Positions 45,266 to 55,400 of a stretch of 64,000 nucleotides of DNA are shown one piece after another (within the stretch, counting starts at the first letter, position 1; each line of letters starts with the position of its first letter). The position numbers and the translations under genes are program-made. The DNA is taken from positions 1,810,501-1,874,500 of the forward strand of contig NC_016622.1 in assembly GCF_000283655.1 (NCBI RefSeq), given 5' to 3'. The DNA is from Azospirillum lipoferum 4B. Its GTDB lineage: Bacteria; Pseudomonadota; Alphaproteobacteria; Azospirillales; Azospirillaceae. Under the pieces are notes generated by a model. It saw nothing but the letters and a program-made list of their open reading frames with translations. It was not told the origin of the DNA and did no database searches.

Positions 45266-45301
45266 AAAGGCCAGTCAATCCAACGGATTGACTGGCCTTT
45301 T
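45266..45301 (+). terminator. Rho-independent terminator after the tRNA
   Basis: A perfect 15-bp stem (aaaggccagtcaatc / gattgactggccttt) with a short loop is followed by tgcttt. It is one of the clearest terminators in the window. It ends the tRNA transcript before the island. Confidence 0.85.
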
Positions 45302-45331
45302 GCTTTCTGGCCGACGCGGTCTTCGGGGGCG

Positions 45332-45353
45332 CCAGTAAGCACCCAGTAAGCAC
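45332..45353. repeat. Tandem 11-bp direct repeat
   Basis: The unit ccagtaagcac occurs twice in immediate succession, between the tRNA terminator and the first island gene. It may be part of an attachment site or integrase binding region; I cannot show a matching copy elsewhere in the window. Confidence 0.5.
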
Positions 45354-45365
45354 GCGGCCGACGAA

Positions 45366-47843
45366 CTACCGGCGGGTTCCGATCACGGTCGGAATCGCCA
45401 GGCGCATGGCGACCGGTGTGTAGATGTCCACCGGTGCGCCGGGGGCGCGAATCGAGACGATCAGGGCGTAACGGGCCGGCGTGCTCCAGCGGTCCAGGAA
45501 GGGCTTCTCCTTCCACCAGCCACCGACCGGGAAGACGCCGATAGCGTCGCGCGACGCCAGCTCGGCCGCGGTTCCCCGCCACCAGTCCGAATGGATCGAG
45601 CCGCGGTCGCGCAGGGTGCCGAGCAGCCAGCCGTCGCCACCGGTCGCTGTGGCCGTGCCCCCTTCCTCCTCCTCACGGGCCGCCTTGTTGATACGGCGTC
45701 GGAAGTCGTCCAGCGGCTCGGTCGCGCGTTTGACGGCGAAACGCAGGGCGTGCGACGCGTAGCGGTGCCGCCGCGTCCAGCCGCGCTCGCCGGGATTGGG
45801 CTCGACGAAGTACGACAACGTAAGGCGCAGTTCCACGGGCAGTTCGCCAAGCGCCTCCAGTTCGTCGCGCGGCCAGGGCAGCCGGTGCAGGTTCATGTTC
45901 TTCATCGTCGCCGTGCTGCCGTCGCGCTGAAACGGCTGCACCTCGTCCTCGACCATGAGGGTAAGGTCGTTGCTGGCGCTCAGCAGAGCCCGCCCGAGGT
46001 CCGGCACACCATAACCATAGCGGCGCAACAGCGCCTGCATCTCGCGCTTCCCGCCACAGGCGTCGAACCGCGCCCGCATCGCCGGAGTCCATTCCGCGGC
46101 ATGGACGATCAGCCCGCGCACCGTCTCCGGCCACAGCCGGGGCCGGGCCGTCCTGATCCGGGCGGCCATGTTGGCCGCCAGGGCCGTGGCACCGCTGGTG
46201 TCGCCCAGCGTGTCGAACAGGCGCCGCGCGGGCCGGTAATGGGTCGTCAGCAGTTGCAGGTCGTCGATGGCTTCCGGCGGAAAGCGGCCATCCCCAGCGA
46301 GATTGCCGCCTTCGAACGTCACCTCGGGCTTGATCGGCCATTGGCGCTCCCACAACACCGACGTCCGGCTGCGCGGTGAAAGGTCTCCCGCTGGAGCCAG
46401 AGGCGCCCAGCCGTCGTAAGCCGGATGGGTGATGGTAATCTTGTCCGTGCAGGCGCCGACCGTCAGCGCGTTCCACGCCTGGGCGGGGTCTTCGACCGGC
46501 TCCAGATCGTTCCGGTCGAGGTAGGCGGCCGGATCGAGGTCATCCCGGATGTTGCCGGCGGACACCACCACGAGGCGGCGCCCGGTTTCGTCGAAGCAAA
46601 GCTGATCGATGGCGGACGACCACGACGACGGCCTCCCGCGTGACGGGCTCGGGCTGGTCACCGCCATGCAAACGACTCGGTTGCGGAACGGCGCCTGCAC
46701 CTCGGCGCGGGCGATGGCTTCACCGGTGAGCGCGCCGTACAACTCCGGCTCGTTGTCCGGAACGCCGTCGGGCGGCAGGATCTTTACACTTTCCAGCCGA
46801 TGGGACAGGGTGACCGGATCGGCCGTCTCCAGGACCGCATGCAGGTCGCCGTAGAGTGCGGCCCCCGCCATGGCCGTACCGTGCCCCAACCACCGGCCAG
46901 CGGAGTCGGCCACGCCCCAATCAGGATTGACCGTGTGCAGGTCCTCGTCGGCGAGAGCCGGACGCAGCAGCGGGTGTCCCGCCGTAGCGCCGCTGTCGAG
47001 CAGGCAAACAGCGCTGGCAGCGCCATCCGGCGGCGTCAGGCGACCGAGAAGCTCATCCGTCCACTCCCGCTGGGCGGCCCCATCCATGGCGAGGAACATG
47101 GCCGGCGTGTCCTTGGCCGCCCGCAATTCAGCCACCGCGTCGCTGTTGCGCACCAGCCGGGTCATCGTGGCCTCATCGGCCAGGGCTAGCACCACGTCCC
47201 GTTCGGGAAAGCGGACGGCGTGCGGTTTCACAGGCACGTTCAACCGTCCGGCGACTCGCTCGAACAGCGGGCGTGTGTCGCGGCGCAGCCACACCTCCCA
47301 CCAGATTGCCTGACCGGGGGGCGGATACAGCGCGTCCGCATCAGTGAACAGTGAGCGCACGGTGGCCACGCGCACCGTTTCCAGGCGGGTGACCAGAGCT
47401 TGGTTCTTCGGGTGGCCCTTGGCCGTCTGTTCGGTTCGATAGGCTTCCACCTTGTCCAGGTAGAACGACTCGGCGCCGGCCGGGATGAACACCGTGGCGG
47501 CAACCGGCCCGGCCGGATCGCCGGGATCGCGAACGGCGACGACCTCCACGGCCTTGCGGCGGTCGCCGAGCTGGTCGATGGCGGCCCGTTCGGCAGCGGC
47601 GATCTCGACCTCCAGATAGAAGCCCGGCCTGCCTTCCGCGATGTCGGGCTCCCGCGCCGCCATCTCGCGGCGTCCGCCCGCGAGCGCTTCGCCGATGGCC
47701 CGTTCGAGCGCCTGCGCGTGGCCCTCACGGTCGCGCAACGGCAGTGGACGGGGCGTGATCTTCTGCGGTGGGCGGCTGTAGGGCTCGGAGGTGCCGCCGC
47801 CTTCGACGTGGAGGTGCGGCCGGTCGCGCGGAGTATCGGGCAT
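45366..47843 (-). CDS. ietS: Subtilisin-like serine protease IetS
   Basis: This 825-residue S8-family protease has the three catalytic segments. Asp is in AVCLLDSGATAG, His in GRWLGHGTAMAG, and Ser in GDTSGATALAANMAARI. A long N-terminal region (about 270 residues) and a long C-terminal region flank the protease core. Paired with the AAA ATPase gene just upstream, it matches the IetAS system, first known as a plasmid-stability (toxin-antitoxin-like) module of Agrobacterium Ti plasmids and later listed among phage defence systems. IetS is the candidate effector. The ATG at 47843 follows the ATPase stop by 15 bp; a GTG two codons earlier (47849) is also possible. Confidence 0.88.
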   Translation of the reverse strand: MPDTPRDRPHLHVEGGGTSEPYSRPPQKITPRPLPLRDREGHAQALERAIGEALAGGRREMAAREPDIAEGRPGFYLEVEIAAAERAAIDQLGDRRKAVEVVAVRDPGDPAGPVAATVFIPAGAESFYLDKVEAYRTEQTAKGHPKNQALVTRLETVRVATVRSLFTDADALYPPPGQAIWWEVWLRRDTRPLFERVAGRLNVPVKPHAVRFPERDVVLALADEATMTRLVRNSDAVAELRAAKDTPAMFLAMDGAAQREWTDELLGRLTPPDGAASAVCLLDSGATAGHPLLRPALADEDLHTVNPDWGVADSAGRWLGHGTAMAGAALYGDLHAVLETADPVTLSHRLESVKILPPDGVPDNEPELYGALTGEAIARAEVQAPFRNRVVCMAVTSPSPSRGRPSSWSSAIDQLCFDETGRRLVVVSAGNIRDDLDPAAYLDRNDLEPVEDPAQAWNALTVGACTDKITITHPAYDGWAPLAPAGDLSPRSRTSVLWERQWPIKPEVTFEGGNLAGDGRFPPEAIDDLQLLTTHYRPARRLFDTLGDTSGATALAANMAARIRTARPRLWPETVRGLIVHAAEWTPAMRARFDACGGKREMQALLRRYGYGVPDLGRALLSASNDLTLMVEDEVQPFQRDGSTATMKNMNLHRLPWPRDELEALGELPVELRLTLSYFVEPNPGERGWTRRHRYASHALRFAVKRATEPLDDFRRRINKAAREEEEGGTATATGGDGWLLGTLRDRGSIHSDWWRGTAAELASRDAIGVFPVGGWWKEKPFLDRWSTPARYALIVSIRAPGAPVDIYTPVAMRLAIPTVIGTRR

Positions 47844-47858
47844 CGGCACGGTCTGCGG

Positions 47859-48842
47859 CTATTCCGTGGTGGCGCGCCGCTCCGCGATGGCCGCGAGCAA
47901 CGCTTCGGTGGTGATCGTGATGCCGCCGTCGAGCACGGCGGCTTTGGCGGCTTCATCCGCAGCGCGGGTCGATTCGGCATGGCTCAGGCCGACGGCAGCC
48001 TCCGCGACGGCTTTCCAGTCGATCCAGTCCACCGTGAACGCGGCGAGACGCGCCTTGAGCAACCGCTCGATCAAGGTGGCGTCGGGCAGCGTGTACTCCA
48101 GGACGTCGTCGAACCGGCGGAACAACGCCCGATCAAGCAAATCCGCATGATTCGTCGCCGCGACGATCAGGCCCTGACTGTCGTCCTGCTCCAGGAATTG
48201 CAGGAAGGAGTTGAGAACGCGCCGGATTTCACCGACATCGTTCTCGGTCGTGCGGCGGGCGCCAAGCGCGTCGAACTCGTCGAAGAAGTACACACCCCGA
48301 GTCGCCGCCATCGCCTCGAACACGAGCCGCAGCTTGCCCGCCGTGTCCCCCATGAACTTGGAGATGAGACCGTCGAGCACGACGGTGAACAGCGGCAGCC
48401 GCAGTTCACCGGCCAACGCCGCTGCCGTCATCGTCTTGCCCGCCCCGGGCGGTCCGACGAGCAGGAGCTTGCGGCGCGGCACGAGGCCATGTGCGCGAAG
48501 CCGTTCCTGCTGCGTCTGTTCCAGAAGCGTACGCCGCAGGCGCCGCTCGACGCCGTCGGTCAGCACCATGCTATTGAGCCGCACGTCCGAATATCGGACA
48601 GACAACAGGTTCGCCAGCTCGCCCTTCGGCTGAACCAGCGGTACGGGGCCGCCGGGCCGCCGCTCGACCGCGCTCGGCCGGACCTTGGCTGCATCGATCA
48701 GGTCGCGCAGTTCCTGGGCCAGCTTGCCGTGTCCCTGGCGCGCTTCAAGCGCAGCAACCTGCATCGCCACCGAGAGGAACTGCTGTTCATCCCCGGCGAT
48801 GTGGCTCTTGAGCAGGGCAATGATGTGGCGTGCGGCGGTCAT
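47859..48842 (-). CDS. ietA: AAA ATPase IetA
   Basis: The 327-residue AAA ATPase shows Walker A (LLVGPPGAGKTMTAAALAG), Walker B (GVYFFDEFDALGA) and the sensor-1 region VAATNHADLLDRALFRRFD. IetA probably controls the neighbouring protease, as chaperone-like antitoxin or sensor. The N-terminal region is helical. It is upstream of ietS on the minus strand, and the short gap implies an operon. The ATG at 48842 has no strong ribosome-binding site. Confidence 0.9.
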   Translation of the reverse strand: MTAARHIIALLKSHIAGDEQQFLSVAMQVAALEARQGHGKLAQELRDLIDAAKVRPSAVERRPGGPVPLVQPKGELANLLSVRYSDVRLNSMVLTDGVERRLRRTLLEQTQQERLRAHGLVPRRKLLLVGPPGAGKTMTAAALAGELRLPLFTVVLDGLISKFMGDTAGKLRLVFEAMAATRGVYFFDEFDALGARRTTENDVGEIRRVLNSFLQFLEQDDSQGLIVAATNHADLLDRALFRRFDDVLEYTLPDATLIERLLKARLAAFTVDWIDWKAVAEAAVGLSHAESTRAADEAAKAAVLDGGITITTEALLAAIAERRATTE

Positions 48843-49197
48843 AATGAGAACGATATAGGAACAAAGGGGTCAACACCAAGGATCGGCAGACGCGCTTGGC
48901 GCGCACGGAGTCTAACGGCTTCTTGCCACATTGTATCCTGCCATTGAGCGGCCCGTCGATTTTGGTGTGGATAACCATCCTGAGGGGGGACTCCAACCAT
49001 GACATAGGCCATCCGCGCCAAGCTCCCCGCCAATGGAGCTTGGGTGAGAGGGCGCCAGAGGATCGAAATCGGCAATCCGGAACCCCCTGTCATCTGTTGC
49101 GGCACCGCGCCGAAAAGGGAGAGGGCCGGGAGGGGAACCATGACGGGCTTGGAAGCGGGAGGAAAGGCCTCCGGCCGGTCCGTCGCGGAGACCTGTC
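48843..49197. other. Divergent regulatory region of ietAS and ardC
   Basis: These 355 bp separate the two divergent promoters and contain no gene. The last 30 bp before ardC hold a leader motif (gcctccggccggtccgtcgcggaga) that recurs before the parB gene. Confidence 0.5.
49166..49197 (+). repeat. Shared leader motif, copy 1 (before ardC)
   Basis: The sequence gcctccggccgg...cgtcgcggaga lies 10 to 30 bases before the ArdC ATG. It is nearly the same as the element before the ParB ATG (50173-50205). Both end with cgcggaga, which includes the Shine-Dalgarno, so the element spans the initiation region. Confidence 0.6.
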
Positions 49198-50157
49198 ATG
49201 CCTCATGCCCTGCGAGACGCCCAGCCTGCTTCCGGGCGCGCCAGCCTGTACGCCGAGATCACCACCCGCATCATCGCCGAACTGGAAGCCGGGCGGCTGC
49301 CCTGGGTCCAGCCGTGGGGAGGCGCGGACACCGCCTCCCTCGGCCTGCCGCGCAACGCCTCTTCCGGCCGCCCCTACAGCGGCATCAACGTTCTGATCCT
49401 GTGGGGAGCCGTCTTCGCCGGCGGCTTCTCAGGCCAGACATGGCTCACCTACCGGCAGGCCCAGGCGCTGGGCGGCACCGTCCGCCGGGGCGAGCGCGGC
49501 ACCACAATCGTCTACGCTGCCCGCTTCGTTCCCGACCGCGAGCGCCTTAGGGCGCGCGAGGAAGGTGAGACCGCCCAGCCGATCCCGTTCCTCAAGCGCT
49601 TCACTGTCTTCAACACCGACCAGTGCGACGGCCTGCCCGAGAACATCGCCCCGATGCCGCCGCCGATTCCGGCGGGACTGATCCTGCCGCGGGCCGAAGC
49701 GCTGATCCGCGCCAGCGGGGTGGAGGTCCGCATCGGCGGCGACCGGGCCTTTTACCATCTCCAGCACGATTGCGTGCAGGTGCCGGCTCCCCAGAGCTTC
49801 TTCGAGCCGGTCAACTGGCACCGCACAGCCCTCCATGAGCTGGGTCACAGCACCGGCCATCCCAGCCGGCTGGGCCGCGACCTGTCCGGCGCCTTCGGCT
49901 CCCGGAAATACGCGTTCGAGGAGCTGGTGGCTGAGATCGCCTCGGCCTTTCTCTGCGCGGCCCTCGGCATCGTACCCACCGTCCGCCATGCCGACTACAT
50001 CGGCACCTGGCTGGAGGTGCTGCGCGAGGACGATCGCGCCATCGTCCGGGCCGCCAGTCAGGCCAGCCGAGCCGCTGATTATCTGCTTGCTTGCCTGCCC
50101 GAAGGCACCATGCCCGGAAGAGAGGAAGAGGGGGGTGGGGATCGGGGGGACGGGTGA
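49198..50157 (+). CDS. ardC: ArdC-type antirestriction protein
   Basis: The 319-residue protein has an N-terminal ssDNA-binding domain (ITTRIIAELEAGRLPWVQPWGG..., SGINVLILWGAVF, TYRQAQALGGTVRRGERGTTIVY). A zincin-like metallopeptidase domain follows, with HELGHSTGHPSRLGRD near residue 213. ArdC proteins protect incoming plasmid or ICE DNA from restriction. It precedes parB by 48 bp and has a leader motif in common with it. Start ATG at 49198. Acidic and Gly-rich residues at the C-terminus are probably disordered. Confidence 0.93.
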   Translation: MPHALRDAQPASGRASLYAEITTRIIAELEAGRLPWVQPWGGADTASLGLPRNASSGRPYSGINVLILWGAVFAGGFSGQTWLTYRQAQALGGTVRRGERGTTIVYAARFVPDRERLRAREEGETAQPIPFLKRFTVFNTDQCDGLPENIAPMPPPIPAGLILPRAEALIRASGVEVRIGGDRAFYHLQHDCVQVPAPQSFFEPVNWHRTALHELGHSTGHPSRLGRDLSGAFGSRKYAFEELVAEIASAFLCAALGIVPTVRHADYIGTWLEVLREDDRAIVRAASQASRAADYLLACLPEGTMPGREEEGGGDRGDG

Positions 50158-50172
50158 GGAGATCGGGAGAGA

Positions 50173-50205
50173 GGCTCCCGGCCGCCCGTCGCGGAGATCA
50201 TCCCC
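50173..50205 (+). repeat. Shared leader motif, copy 2 (before parB)
   Basis: The sequence ggctcccggccgcccgtcgcggagatcatcccc lies immediately before the ParB ATG. It shares the ccggccg...cgtcgcggaga core with copy 1, allowing for one or two changes. A looser relative (gcgcccggccgctccg) precedes the methylase/helicase gene (around 52381). Confidence 0.6.
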
Positions 50206-52362
50206 ATGGCCGTCGCCAAGATCGTCCTCAGCACCTCGCGCGACATCCCCTTCAACAAGCTGGTGCTGTCCCAGGCCAACGTCCGCAAGCTCAAGGCCGG
50301 CGTCTCGATCGAGCAGCTCGCCGAGGACATCGCCCGGCGCACCCTGCTGCACGGGCTCACCGTCCGGCCGGTGCTCGACGCCGAGGGCAACGAGACCGGA
50401 GTCTATGAGGTGCCGGTCGGCGGCCGCCGCTTCCGGGCGCTGGAACTGCTGGTCCGGCAGAAGCGCATGAGCCGGACCCAGCCGGTCCCCTGCGTGGTGC
50501 GTAGCGGCGGCCTCGCCGAGGAGGACTCGCTGGCCGAGAACCTGCAGCGCGAGCCGCTGCATCCGCTCGACCAGTTCCGCGCCTTCCAGACCCTGCGCGA
50601 GGCGGGTCTGGGCGAGGAGGAGATCGCCGCCCGCTTCTTCGTCGCCCCCGCCGTGGTGAAGCAGCGCCTCAAGCTGGCCGCCGTCGCCCCGGCCCTTCTC
50701 GACGCCTACGCCGAGGAGCGGATGACGCTGGAGCAGTTGACGGCCTTCACTGTCACCGACGACCGGGCGCGCCAGGAGCAGGTGTGGGAGACGCTGTCGC
50801 GCGCCTACAGCCGCGAACCTTATCAGATCCGCCGGTTGCTGACCGAGGGGGCGGTGCGGGCCTCGGACAAGCGGGCGCTGTTCGTCGGGCTGGAGAGCTA
50901 TGCGGCGGCCGGCGGCATGGTGATGCGCGACCTGTTCCAGCTCGACGACGGCGGCTGGTTGCAGGATCCGGCGCTGCTCGACCGGCTGGTCGCCGAGAAG
51001 CTGGAGGCCGAGGCCGCCATCATCCGGGCCGAGGGCTGGAAGTGGGTGGAGGCGGCGCTGGCCTTCCCCTATGGCCACAGCCGGAGCCTGCGCCGTCTGG
51101 CCGGCGAGCCGGTGCCGCTGACCGAGGCCGAACAGGCCACCTACGACGCGCTGCACACCGAGTACGAGGAACTGGAGAACACCGATCCAGCCGACCTGGA
51201 GGCGCTGGAGACCTCGTCGCAGCGGCTCAACGCCATCGACGTCGCGCTGCGGGAGCTGGAGGAGCGGCCGCTGGTCTTCGAGTCGGCCGAGGTGGCGCGG
51301 GCGGGGGTGTTCGTCAGCGTCGATGCCGAGGGCCGGCTCCAGATCGACCGCGGCTACGTGCGGCCGGAGGACGAGGCGCCGGTCGAGCCGGTGCCGGTGG
51401 CCGGCAGCAATGACGCCCCGGCAGCCGAACCGGTGAGCGGTGCCGGCGGCACTGTCGCGGCTCAACCCGCCGTCATCATCGGCGGCAGCCGGGTCTCGGC
51501 ACCCGCGCCGATCCCCGCCACCGGATCGGACGGTGCGGATGAGGAGGACGCCATCCGCCCGCTGCCCGACCGGCTGCTGACCGAGCTGAGCGTCCACCGC
51601 ACCCTGGCGCTGCGCGACGCGCTCGCGCGGGAGCCGGACACCGCCTTCCTGGCGGCGCTCCACGCGCTGTGCCTGCGCCTGTTCTATCACCGGGGCAGCG
51701 GCTCCTGCCTCGACCTGGAGGTGAAGAGCGCGACCTTCAGCGTGCAGCCGCCGGACCTCGCCGCCAGCGCCGCGGCGAAGGCGATCGACGCCCGCCAGCG
51801 CCTGTGGGCCGAGCAGTTGCCGCGGGAGCCGGACGAGCTGTGGACGGTGCTGCTGGGGTTCGACGGCGCCAGCCGGGTGGCGCTGTTCGCCCACTGCGTC
51901 TCTCTGGGCGTCAACGCCGTGCATGAGTCCTGGAACCGGGCGCCGCAGCGTGCCGCCCATGCCGACGTGCTGGCCGGGGCGGTCGGGCTGGACATGGTGG
52001 CGGCAGGCTGGACGGCAACGGTGGACAGCTATCTCGGCCGGGTGCCGAAGATGCGCATCCTCGAAGCGGTGCGGGAGGCGCGGGGCGCCGAGGCAGCCCG
52101 GCTGATCGACCATCTGCGCAAAGGCGACATGGCGAAGGAGGCCGAGCGGCTGCTCGCCGGCAGCGGCTGGCTGCCGGAACCGCTGCGCGCCCGGCCGGAG
52201 GAAGCCCCGACGGCCGGGGATGGAGACGTGGTCGATCATGGGGACGCGGTTGACAGCGGCGACAGCGTCGGCGGTGCGGGCACCGATGCTCTGCCCGCTT
52301 TCCTGACCGGCGCCGGTGGTCCGGGGGATGAGGAAGAGGAGGCTCCCGCCAAGGCGGCCTGA
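50206..52362 (+). CDS. ParB/RepB/Spo0J-family protein, extended
   Basis: This 718-residue protein has an N-terminal ParB CTP-binding/nuclease domain (VSIEQLAEDIARRTLLHGLTVRPVL, VGGRRFRALELL, SLAENLQREPLHPLDQFRAF) and a KorB/ParB HTH (GLGEEEIAARFFVAPAVVKQRLKLA). The remaining 400 residues are an ICE-specific region, with an acidic Ala/Gly-rich linker in the middle. Chromosomal ParB is only about 300 residues. These long forms occur on alphaproteobacterial plasmids and ICEs, between ardC and the large helicase gene, and may serve in DNA processing or partition. No parA is nearby. Confidence 0.9.
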   Translation: MAVAKIVLSTSRDIPFNKLVLSQANVRKLKAGVSIEQLAEDIARRTLLHGLTVRPVLDAEGNETGVYEVPVGGRRFRALELLVRQKRMSRTQPVPCVVRSGGLAEEDSLAENLQREPLHPLDQFRAFQTLREAGLGEEEIAARFFVAPAVVKQRLKLAAVAPALLDAYAEERMTLEQLTAFTVTDDRARQEQVWETLSRAYSREPYQIRRLLTEGAVRASDKRALFVGLESYAAAGGMVMRDLFQLDDGGWLQDPALLDRLVAEKLEAEAAIIRAEGWKWVEAALAFPYGHSRSLRRLAGEPVPLTEAEQATYDALHTEYEELENTDPADLEALETSSQRLNAIDVALRELEERPLVFESAEVARAGVFVSVDAEGRLQIDRGYVRPEDEAPVEPVPVAGSNDAPAAEPVSGAGGTVAAQPAVIIGGSRVSAPAPIPATGSDGADEEDAIRPLPDRLLTELSVHRTLALRDALAREPDTAFLAALHALCLRLFYHRGSGSCLDLEVKSATFSVQPPDLAASAAAKAIDARQRLWAEQLPREPDELWTVLLGFDGASRVALFAHCVSLGVNAVHESWNRAPQRAAHADVLAGAVGLDMVAAGWTATVDSYLGRVPKMRILEAVREARGAEAARLIDHLRKGDMAKEAERLLAGSGWLPEPLRARPEEAPTAGDGDVVDHGDAVDSGDSVGGAGTDALPAFLTGAGGPGDEEEEAPAKAA

Positions 52363-52428
52363 TCGCGGTGTGGCGGAGTGGCGCCCGGCCGCTCCGCCTT
52401 CTTCCCTTCCTTCATCCGGAGGTTCGCC

Positions 52429-55400
52429 ATGACCATGATCGCCGATGCCCGCGGTTTCCCCGCGGACGCCCGTGCCGCCGCGCGCGGAACCGCGGGCGCC
52501 GCCCTGTTCGCCGTCGCCGAGCGGCTGCTGCCCGACCTCGAACGCGGCCGTGCCATCGACATCGCAGCGTTGCGCACCGCGATGACGGCGGCCTTCGGCG
52601 GCACCGACGCCGAGGGCGCCTGGACCTGGAAGCTGGCCTACGATGCCGGCGAGGCCGCGCAGCTTCTGTTCCTCCGTCGCTTCGGCGCCGCCATACGCCT
52701 CCGGGCCGGTGACCCGGCGGCCTTCGCGGCGCTGCTGGCGCGGGTGGCGGCGCTGCTGCCGTCCCAGACCCGCCGCTCCGAGGAGAGCCAGGCCCGCCAG
52801 CAGTTCTCGACCCCGCTGCCGCTGGCTGCTGCGGTCGCCGCGGCCGCGGCGCTGACCCCGGCCGACCGTGTGCTGGAACCGTCCGCCGGCACCGGCCTGC
52901 TGGCCATCTTCGCCGAGCTGGCCGGGGCCTCGCTCGTTCTCAACGAGTTGGCGGACAGCCGGGCCGGCCTGCTGGAACGGCTGTTTCCCGGCGTGCCGGT
53001 AACCCGGTTCGACGCCGCCAGCCTGCACGATCACCTCGATCCGGCGGTGGTGCCGACGGTGGTGCTGATGAACCCGCCTTTCTCGGCCCTGGCCGCGGTG
53101 GACGGCCGGGTGGCCGACGCCGCGCTCCGGCACATCGCCGCGGCCCTGGCCCGGCTGGCCGAGGGTGGGCGTCTCGTCGCCGTCACCGGTGCCGGGCTGT
53201 CCCCGGATCATCCGGCGTGGCGGGACGCCTTCACCCGCGTGCAGGAGCGTGGCCGGGTCATTTTCTCCGCCGCCGTTGACGGCAAGGTCTACGCCCGCCA
53301 CGGCACCACCGTCGACACCCGCCTCACCGTCATCGACCGCATCCCGGCCGAGGACCCGACCGTCTTTCCGTCCTCCTTGGGCACCGCCCCCGACGTTGCG
53401 ACGCTGCTCGGCTGGGTCCGACAGGCCGTTCCATACCGTGCACCGATGGCCGCGTCCACAACGCCGCTCCGGCCGATGATGGCCCGGCCTGCGGCGGGAC
53501 GAAAGGCGCGCCGGGCAATGCCCAGCCCCAGGACCATGGCGCCGATGGAGCCGACGGCGGTCGAACTGGTCTACGAGACGCGCGACTGGACGCCGCCCGC
53601 CGACGCCCGGCTCACCGCCGGCCTCTACGAGCCCTACGCACTGCAATCCATTGTCATCCCCGGCGCCCGGCCACACCCGACGCCGCTGGTGCAGTCCGCC
53701 GCCATGGCTTCGGTCGCGCCGCCCAAACCGCGCTACCGCCCGCATCTGCCGGCCGCCCTGGTCACCGGCGGCACCCTCTCCGACGCCCAGTTGGAGAGCG
53801 TCATCCTCGCCGGCGAGGCGCACGCTGGCCACCTCGCCGGCTTTTGGATCGTGGACGAGACCTTCGACAGCGTCTCGGCCGCGCCGGAGGGGGCCGATGG
53901 GGCGGTGCGTTTCCGCCGCGGCTGGTTCCTTGGCGACGGCACCGGCGCCGGCAAGGGCCGGCAGGTCGCCGGCATCCTGCTCGACAACTGGCTGAAAGGC
54001 CGCCAGCGCGCACTCTGGGTCTCGAAGTCCAACACCCTGATCGAGGACGCCCAGCGCGACTGGTCGGCCCTCGGCCAGGAGCGGCTGCTGGTGACTCCGC
54101 TGTCGCGCTTTCGGCCCGGCGTGCCGATCACGCTGGAACGCGGCATCCTCTTCACCACCTACGCCACGCTGCGCGGCGACGGCGGCGAGAACGCCGTGCC
54201 GCGCGTGCAGCAGATCGTCGACTGGCTCGGCCGCGACTTCGACGGCGTCATCGTCTTCGACGAGTCCCATGCCCTGCGCAACGCCGGCGGCACCGCCGGC
54301 TTCGGCGGCGAGGGCAGCGCCGGCACCCCGTCCCAGCAGGGCCGCGCCGGCCTGCGGCTCCAGCATGCCCTGCCGGAGGCCCGAATCCTCTACGTCTCCG
54401 CCACCGGCGCCACCACCGTGCACAACCTCGCCTATGCCCAGCGCCTCGGGCTGTGGGGCGGCGAGGATTTCCCCTTCGCCACCCGTGCCGAGTTCGTCCA
54501 GGCCATCGAGGCCGGCGGGGTCGCCGCCATGGAGGTGCTGGCCCGCGACCTCAAGGCCCTCGGCCTCTACAGCGCCCGCTCGCTCTCCTTCGACGGCGTC
54601 GCCTACGAGATGGTCGAGCACCGGCTGACGCCGGGACAGATCGCGATCTACGACGCCTACGCCGCCGCCTTCCAGGTCATCCACGCCAACCTGAACGCAG
54701 CGCTGGAGGCCAGCAATGTCACCGGAAGCGGCGGCACCCTGAACCGCGCCGCCAAGGCCGCCGCCCGTTCCGCCTTCGAGAGCGCCAAACAGCGCTTCTT
54801 CAACCACCTGATCACCGCGATGAAGACGCCGACCCTGCTGCGCGCGATCGAGCGCGACCTCGCCGCCGGCCACGCGGTTGTAGTGCAGCTTGTCTCCACC
54901 GGCGAGGCGCTGATGGAGCGCCGGCTGGCCGATCTGCCCACCGAGGAATGGGGCGACATCCGCATCGACGTCACGCCGCGCGAGTACGTGCTCGACTATC
55001 TGGCCCACTCCTTCCCGGTGCACCTGCACGAGCCCTTCACCGACGGTGACGGCACCCTGTCGTCGCGGCCGGTGTGGCGGGACGGCCAGCCGGTGCTGTG
55101 CCGGGAGGCGGTCGAGCGGCGCGACCGCATGATCGAGCGGCTGGCGGCGCTCGACCCGGTGCCGGGGGCGCTCGACCAGATCGTCCAGCGCTTCGGCGTC
55201 GAGATGGTGGCCGAGGTCACCGGCCGCTCGCGGCGCATCGTGCGCAAGCTCGACCCCGGCGGGCTGGAGCGGCTGGCGGTGGAGAGCCGCCCCGGTTCGG
55301 CCAACCTCGCCGAGACCCAGGCCTTCCTCGACGACGACAAGCGCATCCTGGTCTTCTCCGACGCCGGCGGCACCGGCCGCAGCTATCACGCCGACCTCGG

